A stretch of 64,000 nucleotides of DNA from Desulfobacterales bacterium (GCA_016342285.1 JAEINQ010000004.1:1-64000), one strand, 5' to 3'; counted from the first letter of the stretch, positions 16,547 to 26,337 are shown. A program made the numbers and translations. Notes: generated by a model from the sequence alone, not told the origin.

Positions 16547-19087
16547 ATGGGATTATTGAAAAAACATCCGACAGTCTTTCTGGGACTTGGCATCACCGTC
16601 CTTTTCCTGGTGTTCGGATTTATGAGGGTGGGGTTTTTCGATACGCTGGAGCTCAAATTCTACGACGTGCGTATGGCCCTTCGGAGTGATACCGAAGCCG
16701 CAAGCGACATCGTCATGGTGGACATCGACGACGACACCATCGAAAAGCTGGGACGCTGGCCGTGGCCGAGGCGCCTCATCGCCGAAGGACTTCGCAAGAT
16801 CAACGCCGGGGCGCCCAGGGCCATCGGGCTCAATTTCATCCTCAGCGAACCGGAGCAAAGCCCGGGGCTCAAAGCCATGGAGGCGCTGGAAGAAAAATTT
16901 GCAGCCTCTTTTGCCTCCGACACCGATCCGGCGGCCGCGGGATTTCTCCAGTCCATGCGCGATGCCCGAATCCATCTTGACAGCGACCGAATCCTTGGCG
17001 AGGCCATGGGCGCATCGGGCAAAGTCATCCTTCCCATCTTCTTCAAGTACACGGGTCTTTCCGATGAAAGCGCCGAGGCTCCAAATGAAAAACTAAAGAC
17101 CCATTCCTTGGCCAACGTTTCCGACCCCCTGGGAATCGGAACGTTTCCGGCCGACGACGTCACCCTTCCCATCGAACCTTTTTTCAGCGAGGCCAAAGGG
17201 ATCGGCCACATCAACCTGGCGTTCGACACTGACGGCACGGCACGACGGGAACGGCTCCTCTACCAGTTCAAGGGGCTCTATGTCCCAGCCTACTCCCTCC
17301 GACTGGCCGCGGCCTATCTCAACGTCCCGCTTAGCGGCATCCAGGCCGAACTGGGAGAAACCGTCGCCTTCGGCGGCATCGAGATTCCCACCACCCTGTA
17401 TTCCGAAATGCTGGTGAGCTTCAAGGGCGCCAGGGGCTCTTTCAAGCGTTTCTCCTATTTTGACGTCATCAATGACAAGATTCCGTTGTCAGTTTTCAAG
17501 AACAAGCTGGTACTGGTCAGCCCCTCGGCCTCGGGTATCATGAACCCCATCCCCACCCCCACCGACGCCTCCATGCCTCTGGGCGAATTCACCGCCAACG
17601 CCGTTTGGGCCATTCTCAACCAATCCTTCGTCCAGGCACCGGGATGGGGTTCCGGCGGCGAATTGCTGCTGATCCTGATATTGGGGCTGGTGATCACCTT
17701 CGTGCTGCCGCGGCTTAAGGCCATGACGGCCGGCATCGTATTCTGGGTCCTGCTGGCCGTTCTGGTTGGCGGCAGCACCTACCTGTTCGTGGCCCAGGGT
17801 CAGTGGGTCACGGTCACCTATCCTCTCCTGCAACTTGTTGCCGGTTATATCGGTGTGTTGAGCATCAAGTACTTCGTGACTGAAGCGGGCAAGGAAAAGG
17901 TCGAAGGCGAATCGGCCGAGACCAACCGCATGCTGGGGCTCTCCTTTCAAAATCAGGGCATGCTGGACATGGCCTATGACAAATTCCGCCGCGTACCGGT
18001 GGACAAAGAAATGAAGGATATTCTCTACAACCTCGCCCTTGACTACGAGCGAAAACGACAATTCAACAAGGCTGCGTCGGTTTTCGAATACATCGAAGAA
18101 AATGATGCCAAGTTCAAGGACGTCGCGGAGCGAAAAAAGAAACTCGTCCAGGCCAGTGAAACCATGGTCTTCGGCGAAGGCCCCTTCGGCGGCGGCGGTG
18201 GCGACGGGTTGCTGGCCACCGGCACCGGCACCAAACCGACCCTGGGGCGCTACGAAATTGAAAAGCAGTTGGGCAAAGGGGCCATGGGCATCGTCTACCT
18301 GGGCAAGGACCCGAGAATCAACCGCACCACGGCCATCAAAACCTTCCGATTCGAAGAAGATCTCGATGCCGAAGACACCCAGAAGCTCAAGGAAAAATTC
18401 TTTCGCGAAGCTGAAAGCGCCGGAACCCTGTCCCACCCCAACATCGTAACCATCTACGATGCAGGAGACGAACAGGACCTGGCCTATATCGCCATGGAAT
18501 ATCTCGAAGGCGAAGACCTGGAAAAATACACCAAGAAGGCCAATCTCCTGCCCATGCGAAAGGTCATCGGCTATATGGGGGACATCGCCGACGGCCTCGA
18601 CTATGCCCACGAGCGGGGTATCGTGCACCGGGACATCAAGCCGGCCAACATCATGCTGCTCAAAAGCGGAGTCGTCAAAATTACCGACTTTGGCATCGCG
18701 CGCATCACGGCCACCTCCCAGACCCAGACCGGCGTGGTCAAGGGAACCCCGTACTACATGTCACCGGAGCAGTTCTCCGGTGAAAGGGTGGACGGCCGCT
18801 CGGACATTTTCTCCATGGGAACCATGATGTTCCAGATGCTCACAGGTAAACTCCCATTTACCGCTGACAGCCCCCCGGCCCTGATGCACGCCATCATGAA
18901 CAAACCGCATCCGGACCCGAGGCAGTTCAACCCCAAAATCGTCAAACCGCTGGTGGGGATACTCAACAAAGCCATGCAAAAAGACAAAGAGGCCCGTTAC
19001 CAGCGAGCCGGCCATATGGCGGCCCACCTCAGGGAACTGGGCAAACGCATTGATATCGCCATGGCCAACAAAAAAGGGGGCGCGTAA
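16547..19087 (+). CDS. CHASE2-domain serine/threonine protein kinase
   Basis: An 846-residue protein: N-terminal TM (about 9-27), CHASE2 sensor (about 30-350), three TM helices (about 370-450), TPR-like helices (about 460-540), a Gly-rich linker, and a Hanks-type kinase (about 565-830). Kinase motifs are intact: glycine loop GKGAMGIVYLG, ATP-binding Lys598 (AIKTF), catalytic HRDIKPAN with Asp696, DFGIAR, and GTPYYMSPEQ. The sensor is topologically like that of the preceding cyclase, so two outputs (cyclic nucleotide and phosphorylation) may read the same class of signal. PP2C and FHA genes follow, giving a writer, eraser and reader set. Confidence 0.93.
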   Translation: MGLLKKHPTVFLGLGITVLFLVFGFMRVGFFDTLELKFYDVRMALRSDTEAASDIVMVDIDDDTIEKLGRWPWPRRLIAEGLRKINAGAPRAIGLNFILSEPEQSPGLKAMEALEEKFAASFASDTDPAAAGFLQSMRDARIHLDSDRILGEAMGASGKVILPIFFKYTGLSDESAEAPNEKLKTHSLANVSDPLGIGTFPADDVTLPIEPFFSEAKGIGHINLAFDTDGTARRERLLYQFKGLYVPAYSLRLAAAYLNVPLSGIQAELGETVAFGGIEIPTTLYSEMLVSFKGARGSFKRFSYFDVINDKIPLSVFKNKLVLVSPSASGIMNPIPTPTDASMPLGEFTANAVWAILNQSFVQAPGWGSGGELLLILILGLVITFVLPRLKAMTAGIVFWVLLAVLVGGSTYLFVAQGQWVTVTYPLLQLVAGYIGVLSIKYFVTEAGKEKVEGESAETNRMLGLSFQNQGMLDMAYDKFRRVPVDKEMKDILYNLALDYERKRQFNKAASVFEYIEENDAKFKDVAERKKKLVQASETMVFGEGPFGGGGGDGLLATGTGTKPTLGRYEIEKQLGKGAMGIVYLGKDPRINRTTAIKTFRFEEDLDAEDTQKLKEKFFREAESAGTLSHPNIVTIYDAGDEQDLAYIAMEYLEGEDLEKYTKKANLLPMRKVIGYMGDIADGLDYAHERGIVHRDIKPANIMLLKSGVVKITDFGIARITATSQTQTGVVKGTPYYMSPEQFSGERVDGRSDIFSMGTMMFQMLTGKLPFTADSPPALMHAIMNKPHPDPRQFNPKIVKPLVGILNKAMQKDKEARYQRAGHMAAHLRELGKRIDIAMANKKGGA

Positions 19088-19286
19088 CCCTCCATTTGGC
19101 GCCTTGGCCCGGCCAAAGGCACATTCAACCCGTCGGCGCATCGCCAACGGTCGGGCTTGACCCATGCAAATGTTTTGTGATAAGGAAAACCGTTAAACTC
19201 AGGGAACTTAATTGGTCCCTACCGGCGGGAGGCTCCCCGCCGATTCCCGGAACCACTTACCCCGAGCCCAAAGATCAGGTGTTCCC

Positions 19287-20123
19287 ATGGCCGTCATTGA
19301 ATCGGCAGGCATCACAGACGTCGGAAAAAAACGAAAAGGCAACGAAGACGCCCTGTATATAGACGATGAGCAAATGCTATACGTCGTGTCAGACGGCATG
19401 GGCGGACACCAGGCCGGCGAAGTGGCCAGCATGCTGGTGGTGGAGACCATCCGCGACTACATGAAGCGGTTCAAGCAAGAGGATGAAGCGAACGTCGAGG
19501 AACTGGTCGAGGCCGACGAATCCCTCTCCAAAGAAGCCAATCGGCTGATCTCCGGCATTCGACTGGCCAACCAGGGGGTTCATCACGTCGCCCAGAGTAA
19601 GGAATCCTACCGGGGCATGGGCGCGACGGTTTCGGCGGTCTATTTCACCGATGGCGAACTCATCGCGGTCAATGTGGGAGACAGCCCGATCTACCTGATC
19701 CACAACGGACAGATCGAACTGCTTTCGGTGACCCACAACGTGATCACCGAGCAGGCGGCCATCGACCCGGAAGCAGCCCGCAATATCGGAGCACAATTTA
19801 AGCACATGTTGACCCGGGCCATGGGTATTGAGGAGACCGTCAAGCCGGATGTCAGCGAAATACCCTATTTCAAAGGCGACAAGCTGGTCATCAGTTCCGA
19901 CGGGCTCAGCGACAAGGTTCCTCCAGAAGAGATTCTGGAGATCGTCAAGCAGGAAAAACCGGAGCGGGCCTGCCAGAAACTGGTGGACCTGGCCAATGCC
20001 AGGGGCGGAGATGACAACATCACCATCATCATCCTCAATGTCAAATCCGTCAAACAGAATGTCGGCGGGGTCATTGGGGCGCTTTCAAAACTGTTCACCC
20101 CCTTTAAAAGGATCTTTAACTGA
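19287..20123 (+). CDS. PP2C-family serine/threonine phosphatase
   Basis: A 278-residue protein starting at MAVIESAGITDVGKKRKGNEDA (ATG 19287). PPM/PP2C motifs: GNEDA, VVSDGMGGHQAGEVAS (metal-binding Asp/Gly), GATVSAVYF, VNVGDSPIYLIHNGQIE, ISSDGLSDKV and GGDDNITIIIL. It should dephosphorylate substrates of the upstream CHASE2 kinase. An extended frame begins at 19212 but has no better ribosome site. Confidence 0.93.
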   Translation: MAVIESAGITDVGKKRKGNEDALYIDDEQMLYVVSDGMGGHQAGEVASMLVVETIRDYMKRFKQEDEANVEELVEADESLSKEANRLISGIRLANQGVHHVAQSKESYRGMGATVSAVYFTDGELIAVNVGDSPIYLIHNGQIELLSVTHNVITEQAAIDPEAARNIGAQFKHMLTRAMGIEETVKPDVSEIPYFKGDKLVISSDGLSDKVPPEEILEIVKQEKPERACQKLVDLANARGGDDNITIIILNVKSVKQNVGGVIGALSKLFTPFKRIFN

Positions 20124-20135
20124 AGAGGTTCTGCA

Positions 20136-20840
20136 ATGCCGAAGCTGACGCTTAAATTCAAAGACAATGTTCTTGGTGAGTTCAGCATTGAGCCGGGCAA
20201 GTCGCTGACCATCGGGCGCAAGGAAAGCAACGATATCACCATCGAAAACCTTGCGGTCTCCGGTCACCACGCCAAAGTCGATACGGTGGGCGACGGTTAC
20301 CTGCTGACAGACCTGCAGAGCAAAAACGGCAGTTTTGTCAACAAGGAGTTGGTGACCACCCACTGGCTCAAACATGGTGACACCATCCTCATCGGCAAAC
20401 ATTCCCTGGTCTTCGGCTACGCAGACGACGAGGAAAAGCCCGACGAAGGGCCCGGTTCCATGGATCAGACCATGGTGATGGACACCGACAAATACCGCGA
20501 CATGCTGGCCAAGAGCGTACCGAGCGCGGCCAAGGCGGAAAAGAAAGAGGTCTTAGGGGTCCTGTCCTTTCTGGCCGGCGGCGATGGCGAAGTAGAGCTG
20601 ACCAAGAAGCTCACCAAGATCGGAAAGAATTCGGCCTGCGACATCGTGGTGGGCGGCCTGATGATGGGACAGACCGCGGTGACCATCAGCAAACGGCCCA
20701 ACGGCTATTCCCTGGCCTATGTGGAGGGGATGACCAAGCCCAAGGTCAACGGTGAAACCATCAAGGAATCGGTCACGCTCAAGGAGTTCGACAACATCGA
20801 AATCGGTTCGTTGAAGATGCAGTTCATTTACAAGAGCTGA
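20136..20840 (+). CDS. FHA-domain protein with a second degenerate FHA-like half
   Basis: A 234-residue protein. Residues about 5-95 form a canonical FHA phosphothreonine-binding domain: TIGRKESNDITI (Arg28), VSGHHAKV (Ser42, His45), LQSKNGSFVN. The C-terminal half repeats the pattern in weakened form: KLTKIGKNSACDIVVGG, AVTISKRPNGYSL, KVNGETIKESVTLKEFDNIEIGSLKM. There the key Arg is Lys and the Ser/His are not obvious, so it may serve protein contact rather than phosphopeptide binding. It is the likely reader of the CHASE2 kinase and ends the cluster before a strong terminator. Confidence 0.9.
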   Translation: MPKLTLKFKDNVLGEFSIEPGKSLTIGRKESNDITIENLAVSGHHAKVDTVGDGYLLTDLQSKNGSFVNKELVTTHWLKHGDTILIGKHSLVFGYADDEEKPDEGPGSMDQTMVMDTDKYRDMLAKSVPSAAKAEKKEVLGVLSFLAGGDGEVELTKKLTKIGKNSACDIVVGGLMMGQTAVTISKRPNGYSLAYVEGMTKPKVNGETIKESVTLKEFDNIEIGSLKMQFIYKS

Positions 20841-20880
20841 GACCGCTTAACGTTCCATAAAGAAACCGCAGCACCATATA

Positions 20881-20906
20881 AAAACCCGGCCCCAAGGCCG
20901 GGTTTT
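20881..20906 (+). terminator. Rho-independent terminator of the signalling cluster
   Basis: An 11-bp perfect stem, AAAACCCGGCC / GGCCGGGTTTT, with a CCAA loop and a T-run, 40 bases after the FHA stop. It may also act on the convergent minus-strand operon. Confidence 0.85.
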
Positions 20907-20944
20907 CTCTTTGGAAGAGAAGACCGTTCGGGGTATCCAATTGA

Positions 20945-21847
20945 TCAAGAGATGGGATAGCAGCGCTGCAATCCTTCCGTCACCCCAATGGGGGAAATCC
21001 CAAGATCTTCGCAGACGGTCGAATTATCAAAATCCGCATTCTGTTCAATACGGCTAATGGCATATCGGGTGAGCGGCGGATTCTTCATGAAACGCTCCAT
21101 GAGAGTGGCTGCGATTCTGCACAAGGAAATCGGAATCGGCACGATGGGCTTGGCCAGGCCTTGGTGTTTAAGCATCAATTTGGCCAGGTCCCGGATACAG
21201 ATGGTTTCAGAACCGCTGAAATTGTAAATTTTGCCATAAGTCTTCGGATTGTCCGCAATGGCGGCAAGGCCCTGGACAATGTCTGCCACAAACACCGGCC
21301 GTTTTTTCCCCCGACCATGACCGATAAAAGGCACCACGGGGTATTTTTTCAGGTACTCCAAAAACATCATGAACTCCTGGCCTCCGCCTTTTTCGTAGGC
21401 CAGGGTCGGCCTGACGATAGTCCAGGTCATGTCAGGCTCGCAAGACGACACCAGTTCTTCGCTACGGGCCTTGGAGGATGCGTAGTCTGAAGCACGGGGA
21501 TCACTGACCGCGACAGACGACACATGGATAAAATGACTGACGCCGGATGCCTTCGCCCCGAGCACCATGTTTCGCGTTCCCTCGAAATTGACCCTCTCAA
21601 AAACCGCCGTATCATGAGAAATGATCACGGCAGCCAAGTGGAATACGGTGCATATGCCCTCAAAGATACCTTTCAAGGAAGATGCATCGGAAACATCTCC
21701 AAAAACGAGCTCGCAGTCGATATCGGCAAGGCGGAATAGATTCGGATCACCGGGCAAGGTCAGGACCCGCACTTTTTTCCCGGCCTTATCAAGATACTTG
21801 ACTAGGCGAGCCCCCATTACACCCGCACCTCCTGAAACCAGAATCAT
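20945..21847 (-). CDS. Extended SDR NAD-dependent epimerase/dehydratase
   Basis: A 300-residue Rossmann protein: nucleotide-binding SGGAGVMGARLVKYL (N-terminal), HLAAVI, catalytic-type Ser/Tyr/Lys pattern (HVSSVAV ... YASSK) and RPTLAYEKGGG. It resembles NAD-dependent sugar or steroid-type epimerases; the substrate is undetermined. A strong ribosome site (GGAGGAGG) precedes the start. It is the last gene of a minus-strand glycan operon. Confidence 0.8.
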   Translation of the reverse strand: MILVSGGAGVMGARLVKYLDKAGKKVRVLTLPGDPNLFRLADIDCELVFGDVSDASSLKGIFEGICTVFHLAAVIISHDTAVFERVNFEGTRNMVLGAKASGVSHFIHVSSVAVSDPRASDYASSKARSEELVSSCEPDMTWTIVRPTLAYEKGGGQEFMMFLEYLKKYPVVPFIGHGRGKKRPVFVADIVQGLAAIADNPKTYGKIYNFSGSETICIRDLAKLMLKHQGLAKPIVPIPISLCRIAATLMERFMKNPPLTRYAISRIEQNADFDNSTVCEDLGISPIGVTEGLQRCYPIS

Positions 21848-21930
21848 TGGCCTCCTCCACTGTTATCTCACCGGGAATATGCCCCTGCCCCCTCCGCATG
21901 GAAAGATGGGCCACTGCCCCTTCGGCTCCT

Positions 21931-22686
21931 TCAGAAGCTTTGGCCCAGCAATTTGTGGTATGCGCCCCGGCGATAGTTGAAAACGACCCTCAAAACATCC
22001 AGGCCATATCGAATGGGGTTAAGGTAAGACGTCTCATCTGCGTAGATCGTGGGAATGTCGATTTCTTGAATCCTGTAGCCTATAATTTTCGCTGCAACGA
22101 TCATTTCGAGATCGAAATCAAAAGAATCACTCAACCGGTGGAAAGGAATCTCCTCCAGCACCTTCCTTGAATAGACCATGTATCCGCTGTGAAATTCCGC
22201 CATCCTCATGCCAAAACCCATGTTTTCGATTGCGGTCAGAATCTTGTTGGCAACATATTTGTAAGGTGGCATGCCCCCTCTTAAGGCTCCGCCACCGAGC
22301 ATCCGCGATCCTTGGACCAGGTCCGCCTGTTCATTCAGGAGAGGAAACAGCAGATCCGGAATCTTTTCCGGGGAATACTGACCGTCGGAATGAAGCAATA
22401 CCGCGATATCCGCACCGGCCTTCAGGGTGTGCAGCAACAGGGTTTTTTCCGCCGCACCGTACCCAAGATTTCGTGGGTGCTCAAGGTGGACGAAACCGGG
22501 CTGTGAATCGGCAAGTCTTCTCATCGCCTCCTGGGTGCCGTCCGTGCTACCATCGTTAACAACGACATAACGTGAAATGACTCTTCTCGCGGCATCCGGA
22601 ATACGCGAAAATACTCGTTCAATGGTCTTCTCCGCATTATAAGCCGGCATGACCACATAAATTGTCTTGGATTTACCTTCAACCAC
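21931..22686 (-). CDS. GT2 glycosyltransferase (DPM1-like)
   Basis: A 251-residue protein starting with GTG: VVMPAYNAEKTIERVF, VVNDGSTDGTQEAM, NLGYGAAEKTLLLHTL, LLHSDGQYSPEKI (metal site) and GMRMAEFHSGYMVYSRK. It is typical of polyprenyl-phosphate sugar transferases without TM segments. It follows an ArnA-like epimerase and precedes an SDR, so it may transfer or charge the sugar those enzymes make. Confidence 0.85.
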   Translation of the reverse strand: MVEGKSKTIYVVMPAYNAEKTIERVFSRIPDAARRVISRYVVVNDGSTDGTQEAMRRLADSQPGFVHLEHPRNLGYGAAEKTLLLHTLKAGADIAVLLHSDGQYSPEKIPDLLFPLLNEQADLVQGSRMLGGGALRGGMPPYKYVANKILTAIENMGFGMRMAEFHSGYMVYSRKVLEEIPFHRLSDSFDFDLEMIVAAKIIGYRIQEIDIPTIYADETSYLNPIRYGLDVLRVVFNYRRGAYHKLLGQSF

Positions 22687-22736
22687 GCAACATTTCCAAT
22701 CAAAAAGCCGGCAAGATGGTCGCGGCCGACAGTTAT

Positions 22737-23810
22737 TTAATTTTGTATCTTTCCATCATAGTCGGACAGATAGTATTCCATTGTCCGAATCAGCATGTCC
22801 TTGAGCTGGAATTCAGGTTTCCAGCCCAGAAGGGTTTTAGCCTTTGAAATATCAGGAATTCTGCGGTCTGAATCTTCGTAGCCGGGCCCGTAGAAGTCTT
22901 CGGAGGTAACATCGACAGTTTTTGGAAGGGGCGCACCGGGCTTATAAAAATGCGTCTTATACAGATCTACCATCATCGCCGCCATCTGTCGGATGCTCAC
23001 TTCATTATCCGGAGAACCGATATTGAAAATCTGGCGGCTGCAGACACGGCCATGATTTTCGACGATTCGATAGATGCACTCGATGGCATCGTCGATATAG
23101 GTATAGCATCTTCGATGTGCCCCCCCGTCCACCAGACGGATCTGCGTTCCTTTGATCAGGGCTTCCATAAAGTGGGAGAAAACTCTGGGCATTCCGTCCG
23201 TGTCTTCCGGAAGGTAGTCTATCTTCGGACCGATGAAATTGAACGGTCGAATGATGGTATAATCCAGGCGGTCTTCCAGCCCGTAGGCGTGGAGCACCCG
23301 CTCCAACAAAAGTTTGGCACTGGCGTAGATCCATCGATGCTTGGATACCGGGCCAAGAATGCTGTCGCTGGTATCTTCGGAAAATATCGCCAGAGCCGGA
23401 TCTTCGGAATTCATGAGTTTATCCGGGAAACTCTTTGCCACGGTCTTACCGTAGACTTCACAGGAAGAAAACTGGATGAGTCTTTTACCATATTGCGAAC
23501 AGGTCTCGGCAATCTTCAGGTTTTCAGTGAAGTTGAGGCGAAACACCTCCAGAGGCATTTTGACATAAATTCCGGGATTGGCATAGGCGATAAGGTCGAT
23601 TACCAAATCGGCTTCCTGAATCAGGCGATCCAGTTCAAAATCCTCTCGACGAATATCTCGCTCAATGTATGTCAACCGGTGATGATCCAAATGCTCCCGA
23701 ATCTTGTCCGGATGGGTATCGATACATACAACCGTCTGGTTTTCAGCAAGCAGTCTTTGGGTCAAATGTGCCCCGATGAAGCCGCCGCCGCCGAGATTGA
23801 GTATTTTCAC
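22737..23810 (-). CDS. NAD-dependent epimerase (ArnA C-terminal / UDP-glucuronate decarboxylase type)
   Basis: A 357-residue extended SDR with a GTG start after GGGAG. It carries NLGGGGFIGAHLTQRLL (NAD site), QFSSCEVYG, RWIYASAKLLLERVLHAYG (catalytic Tyr-Lys region), IIRPFNFIGPKIDYLP, and YTYIDDAIECI. A diagnostic C-terminal segment, SEDFYGPGYEDSDRRIPDISKA, matches the dehydrogenase domain of ArnA and related UDP-glucuronate decarboxylases. It probably forms a UDP-pentose or UDP-4-keto-pentose for the adjacent glycosyltransferases. Confidence 0.85.
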   Translation of the reverse strand: MKILNLGGGGFIGAHLTQRLLAENQTVVCIDTHPDKIREHLDHHRLTYIERDIRREDFELDRLIQEADLVIDLIAYANPGIYVKMPLEVFRLNFTENLKIAETCSQYGKRLIQFSSCEVYGKTVAKSFPDKLMNSEDPALAIFSEDTSDSILGPVSKHRWIYASAKLLLERVLHAYGLEDRLDYTIIRPFNFIGPKIDYLPEDTDGMPRVFSHFMEALIKGTQIRLVDGGAHRRCYTYIDDAIECIYRIVENHGRVCSRQIFNIGSPDNEVSIRQMAAMMVDLYKTHFYKPGAPLPKTVDVTSEDFYGPGYEDSDRRIPDISKAKTLLGWKPEFQLKDMLIRTMEYYLSDYDGKIQN

Positions 23811-23909
23811 AAGGATCTCCCTTTGTTAACGTCATTTTTTCAGCATCATAAAGAATCGTTCACTCTGGTGTCAATCGATATTATCGTGCCCCACAACCGT
23901 CCGGCGGAT

Positions 23910-25730
23910 TCATCTCTGAGAATAAAATCCTTCAATGTACTTCAGTTTTCTGTACTCCAGGGCCGCACGGCGGGGATCAAGGAGTCGGAGCAATTGAATC
24001 AGTTGGCTTCGAACCTTTCGCTGTCCGGAATTGATTGATAGGGATTTTTCATAAGCCCAAACGGCTTCCATGGGTTTTTGTCCATGGACCATCATGTTTC
24101 CCAGCAAATGGTACTTCTGAGCCGCTGCAAAGGAGTCGTCCGGAACTGCCGCCAGATGCCTAGCCGCCGTGGACATATCCCCCGCCTTGAAATAGAGGGC
24201 GGCCATGGATATGTCAGCATATACGGAAAAAGCGCCGTTCATTCGTGAAGACTTTCGCCAGTATTCCAGGGCTTTGTCCGGATGGCCTGCCTTTTTGAGC
24301 ACCACCCCGTGGGTGTTGTAGTAAGCAGTCATGTCCCCGGTTCCTTTCAAAGGAAGCGCGGCGATGATAAAAAACCCAACTGCAACCAGCAGGAAAACCC
24401 AACGCCGACATGGACCGTCTTTTTCATTGGGCGCCACCATTCTCCAGAGACCCAACGCCGCCAAGGGGATCAAAAGAGCCGTCACCGGCAATCGGTAGCG
24501 TGTGTTGGTATACAGGATCACCAGGGTGGCCCCGTAAGCCCCGAATACCGCAAACACTGCCAGGCTTTTTTTTCTCCCGGCAACTCCTGTGAGCAATGTA
24601 GCCATGGCCAGCGGCATCACTATCCAGAGGCTGAGAAAGGGGAATCTGAAGGTTGGCATAACTTTCTTCAGAAAATCGATATGATAATGGTCACCGGGCT
24701 CAAATCGATTGAAGAGGGCAAGCCCCTTGCCCCAGAGCTTCCAGGCAAAGCCAACCGGTCTTTCCAGGGCATCGCGAAACACCTGTCGCATCCAAAAGGC
24801 AGATGCTTCACGATGGCTGAGGGTCTTTCCGGTCCTGCGGCTCGCCTCAATGGTAAACTGGACGCCCTGTTTAAAAGGCGAAGATGCGGCAAAGGCCAGG
24901 GGCCGGTAATACGGCGTTGGATTGGTGAGTTGGTTGCCATAGTACAGATTCTGGCCGGCTTGGGGCGTGGTCAGGGCCAATTCCCCGGCCACAAAGTAGT
25001 TCCGAGCCATAAAGGGCGAAATCGCCAGCAATAGGCCCGCCGCATACGCCGCAGTCCCTGCCACTGCCTTACCAAGACCCGCTTTCCGCTGCCAGTCAAT
25101 GACCGGAAAGGCAAACAAAAGGCAGCCGATGACAGCGATGCCGTGAGGCCTGACGTTGAGCAGCAATCCAGCTGCCAATCCGGCAATCACCTTGCGCCCG
25201 GAGCCCTCGCTATCCGTTGCGGAAAGGAAAAAGTAGACGGTCAAAGCAAAAAGAAGGACGGCCAGAGCCGTTTTCAGCGGAACGACACTATATAAAACAA
25301 AGGGTCCGTAGAAGCACGCCATGACACCTGAAATCAATCCCACGGTTCGACCGCCAAGATTCTTGCCGATCAGAAAAATGATCCAGCAGGTCAGTATTCC
25401 GTAAACCAGGTTCACAATTCGTATATAAAACGGTTCCGGGCCGAAGAGGCGATAGACGATGGCCATGATATAGGCCGGCAGCGGTGTGAATTCATAGATC
25501 CTTGTGGATTCAAACGTGCCTTCTGCAAGTTGGACAGCCCATGAATGATAGATCTGTTCATCCATCAAAAGGAAATCAGAATATGGGCTATGGGATATGT
25601 CAAATAGCACCACACTGCGCACTACAGCGGCGGTCAGAAGCAGCAGGGCAATGGTTGCCCGGGGCCACTGTTCTATAAAACCGGCGACACGCCTGAGCGC
25701 AACGTTCATCATCGCCCCCAAAACAGGCAC
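23910..25730 (-). CDS. GT39-like membrane glycosyltransferase with C-terminal TPRs (paralogue A)
   Basis: A 606-residue polytopic protein, GTG start with AAGG seven bases upstream. The N-terminal PMT/ArnT-like part has many TM helices and the extracytoplasmic motif LMDEQIYHSW with the expected catalytic acidic residue, then EFTPLPAYIMA. A periplasmic segment contains FTIEASRRTGKTLSHREASA. After the last TM come TPR-like helices and a conserved tail (NSGQRK ... DPRRAALEYRKLKYIEGFY). Such enzymes use polyprenyl-phosphate sugars. Three paralogues (31347, 61425, 63235) share the same layout and tail. Confidence 0.85.
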   Translation of the reverse strand: MPVLGAMMNVALRRVAGFIEQWPRATIALLLLTAAVVRSVVLFDISHSPYSDFLLMDEQIYHSWAVQLAEGTFESTRIYEFTPLPAYIMAIVYRLFGPEPFYIRIVNLVYGILTCWIIFLIGKNLGGRTVGLISGVMACFYGPFVLYSVVPLKTALAVLLFALTVYFFLSATDSEGSGRKVIAGLAAGLLLNVRPHGIAVIGCLLFAFPVIDWQRKAGLGKAVAGTAAYAAGLLLAISPFMARNYFVAGELALTTPQAGQNLYYGNQLTNPTPYYRPLAFAASSPFKQGVQFTIEASRRTGKTLSHREASAFWMRQVFRDALERPVGFAWKLWGKGLALFNRFEPGDHYHIDFLKKVMPTFRFPFLSLWIVMPLAMATLLTGVAGRKKSLAVFAVFGAYGATLVILYTNTRYRLPVTALLIPLAALGLWRMVAPNEKDGPCRRWVFLLVAVGFFIIAALPLKGTGDMTAYYNTHGVVLKKAGHPDKALEYWRKSSRMNGAFSVYADISMAALYFKAGDMSTAARHLAAVPDDSFAAAQKYHLLGNMMVHGQKPMEAVWAYEKSLSINSGQRKVRSQLIQLLRLLDPRRAALEYRKLKYIEGFYSQR

Positions 25731-25821
25731 GACGGCACCTTACGACCGGTTCCCGGCCCGTCCATTATGTTCTTCGGAATCGGCCTAATCGAATCCACCT
25801 AACCCATCCCCAGACCTGTCG

Positions 25822-26337
25822 TTATTTCCCTGAATCGAATTGCCCAATGACCCCGTCAGTGATATCGATCTCATCATCCCATGCCACCAACATCTTTTTT
25901 TCCATAATCAACGTGAACTTATTTTTCTTTCGGTAGGCCTCAACCGTTTCACGGATCTGAAGGAGTAGTTTGCCTGTCATCGTTCGATCCTTTTTTTTCA
26001 ACTCCTCTTCCAAGTCTACCCTAAGCCGTTTTAATTTCTTTGTCGCCTCGAATAATTTTTCCTTTTCCGACTGCGCTTCGCTGCTGCCGGAATCCGCAAA
26101 CTGTTTCAACTTCGACTCCAATGACCTGACCTGATTTTCTTCGTTTCTCAAAACACCGCGTTTGGCTTCGATTTCCATTAAAAAGGCGCCTTTGATATCT
26201 CGAGCTTTTTTTGATTGCTGAAGGATTTTCTGGACATCCACGACACCAATCTTGACCGTAGCGGCACTGGCCGTAAATCCCCCCATCACCATTGCAGCAG
26301 CCATCGAAAATAAAAAGAGAATGCGAAACTGTCTCAT
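25822..26337 (-). CDS. OmpH/Skp-family periplasmic chaperone
   Basis: A 171-residue protein with a Sec signal peptide (residues 1-25, ...FTASA/A), then VKIGVVDVQKILQQSKKA and a long Lys/Glu-rich coiled coil (about 50-125). This is the normal Skp/OmpH size and layout. Skp holds unfolded outer-membrane proteins in the periplasm. It is not in the usual bamA-skp-lpxD setting, so this is probably an extra copy tied to the downstream glycan operon. A good ribosome site (AAAGGAG) precedes it. Confidence 0.88.
   Translation of the reverse strand: MRQFRILFLFSMAAAMVMGGFTASAATVKIGVVDVQKILQQSKKARDIKGAFLMEIEAKRGVLRNEENQVRSLESKLKQFADSGSSEAQSEKEKLFEATKKLKRLRVDLEEELKKKDRTMTGKLLLQIRETVEAYRKKNKFTLIMEKKMLVAWDDEIDITDGVIGQFDSGK

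Noticed and set aside
22950..24038. A 362-codon plus-strand frame opposite the ArnA-like epimerase
   Set aside because: The minus strand encodes a complete, motif-rich epimerase; the plus frame has no recognisable domains.
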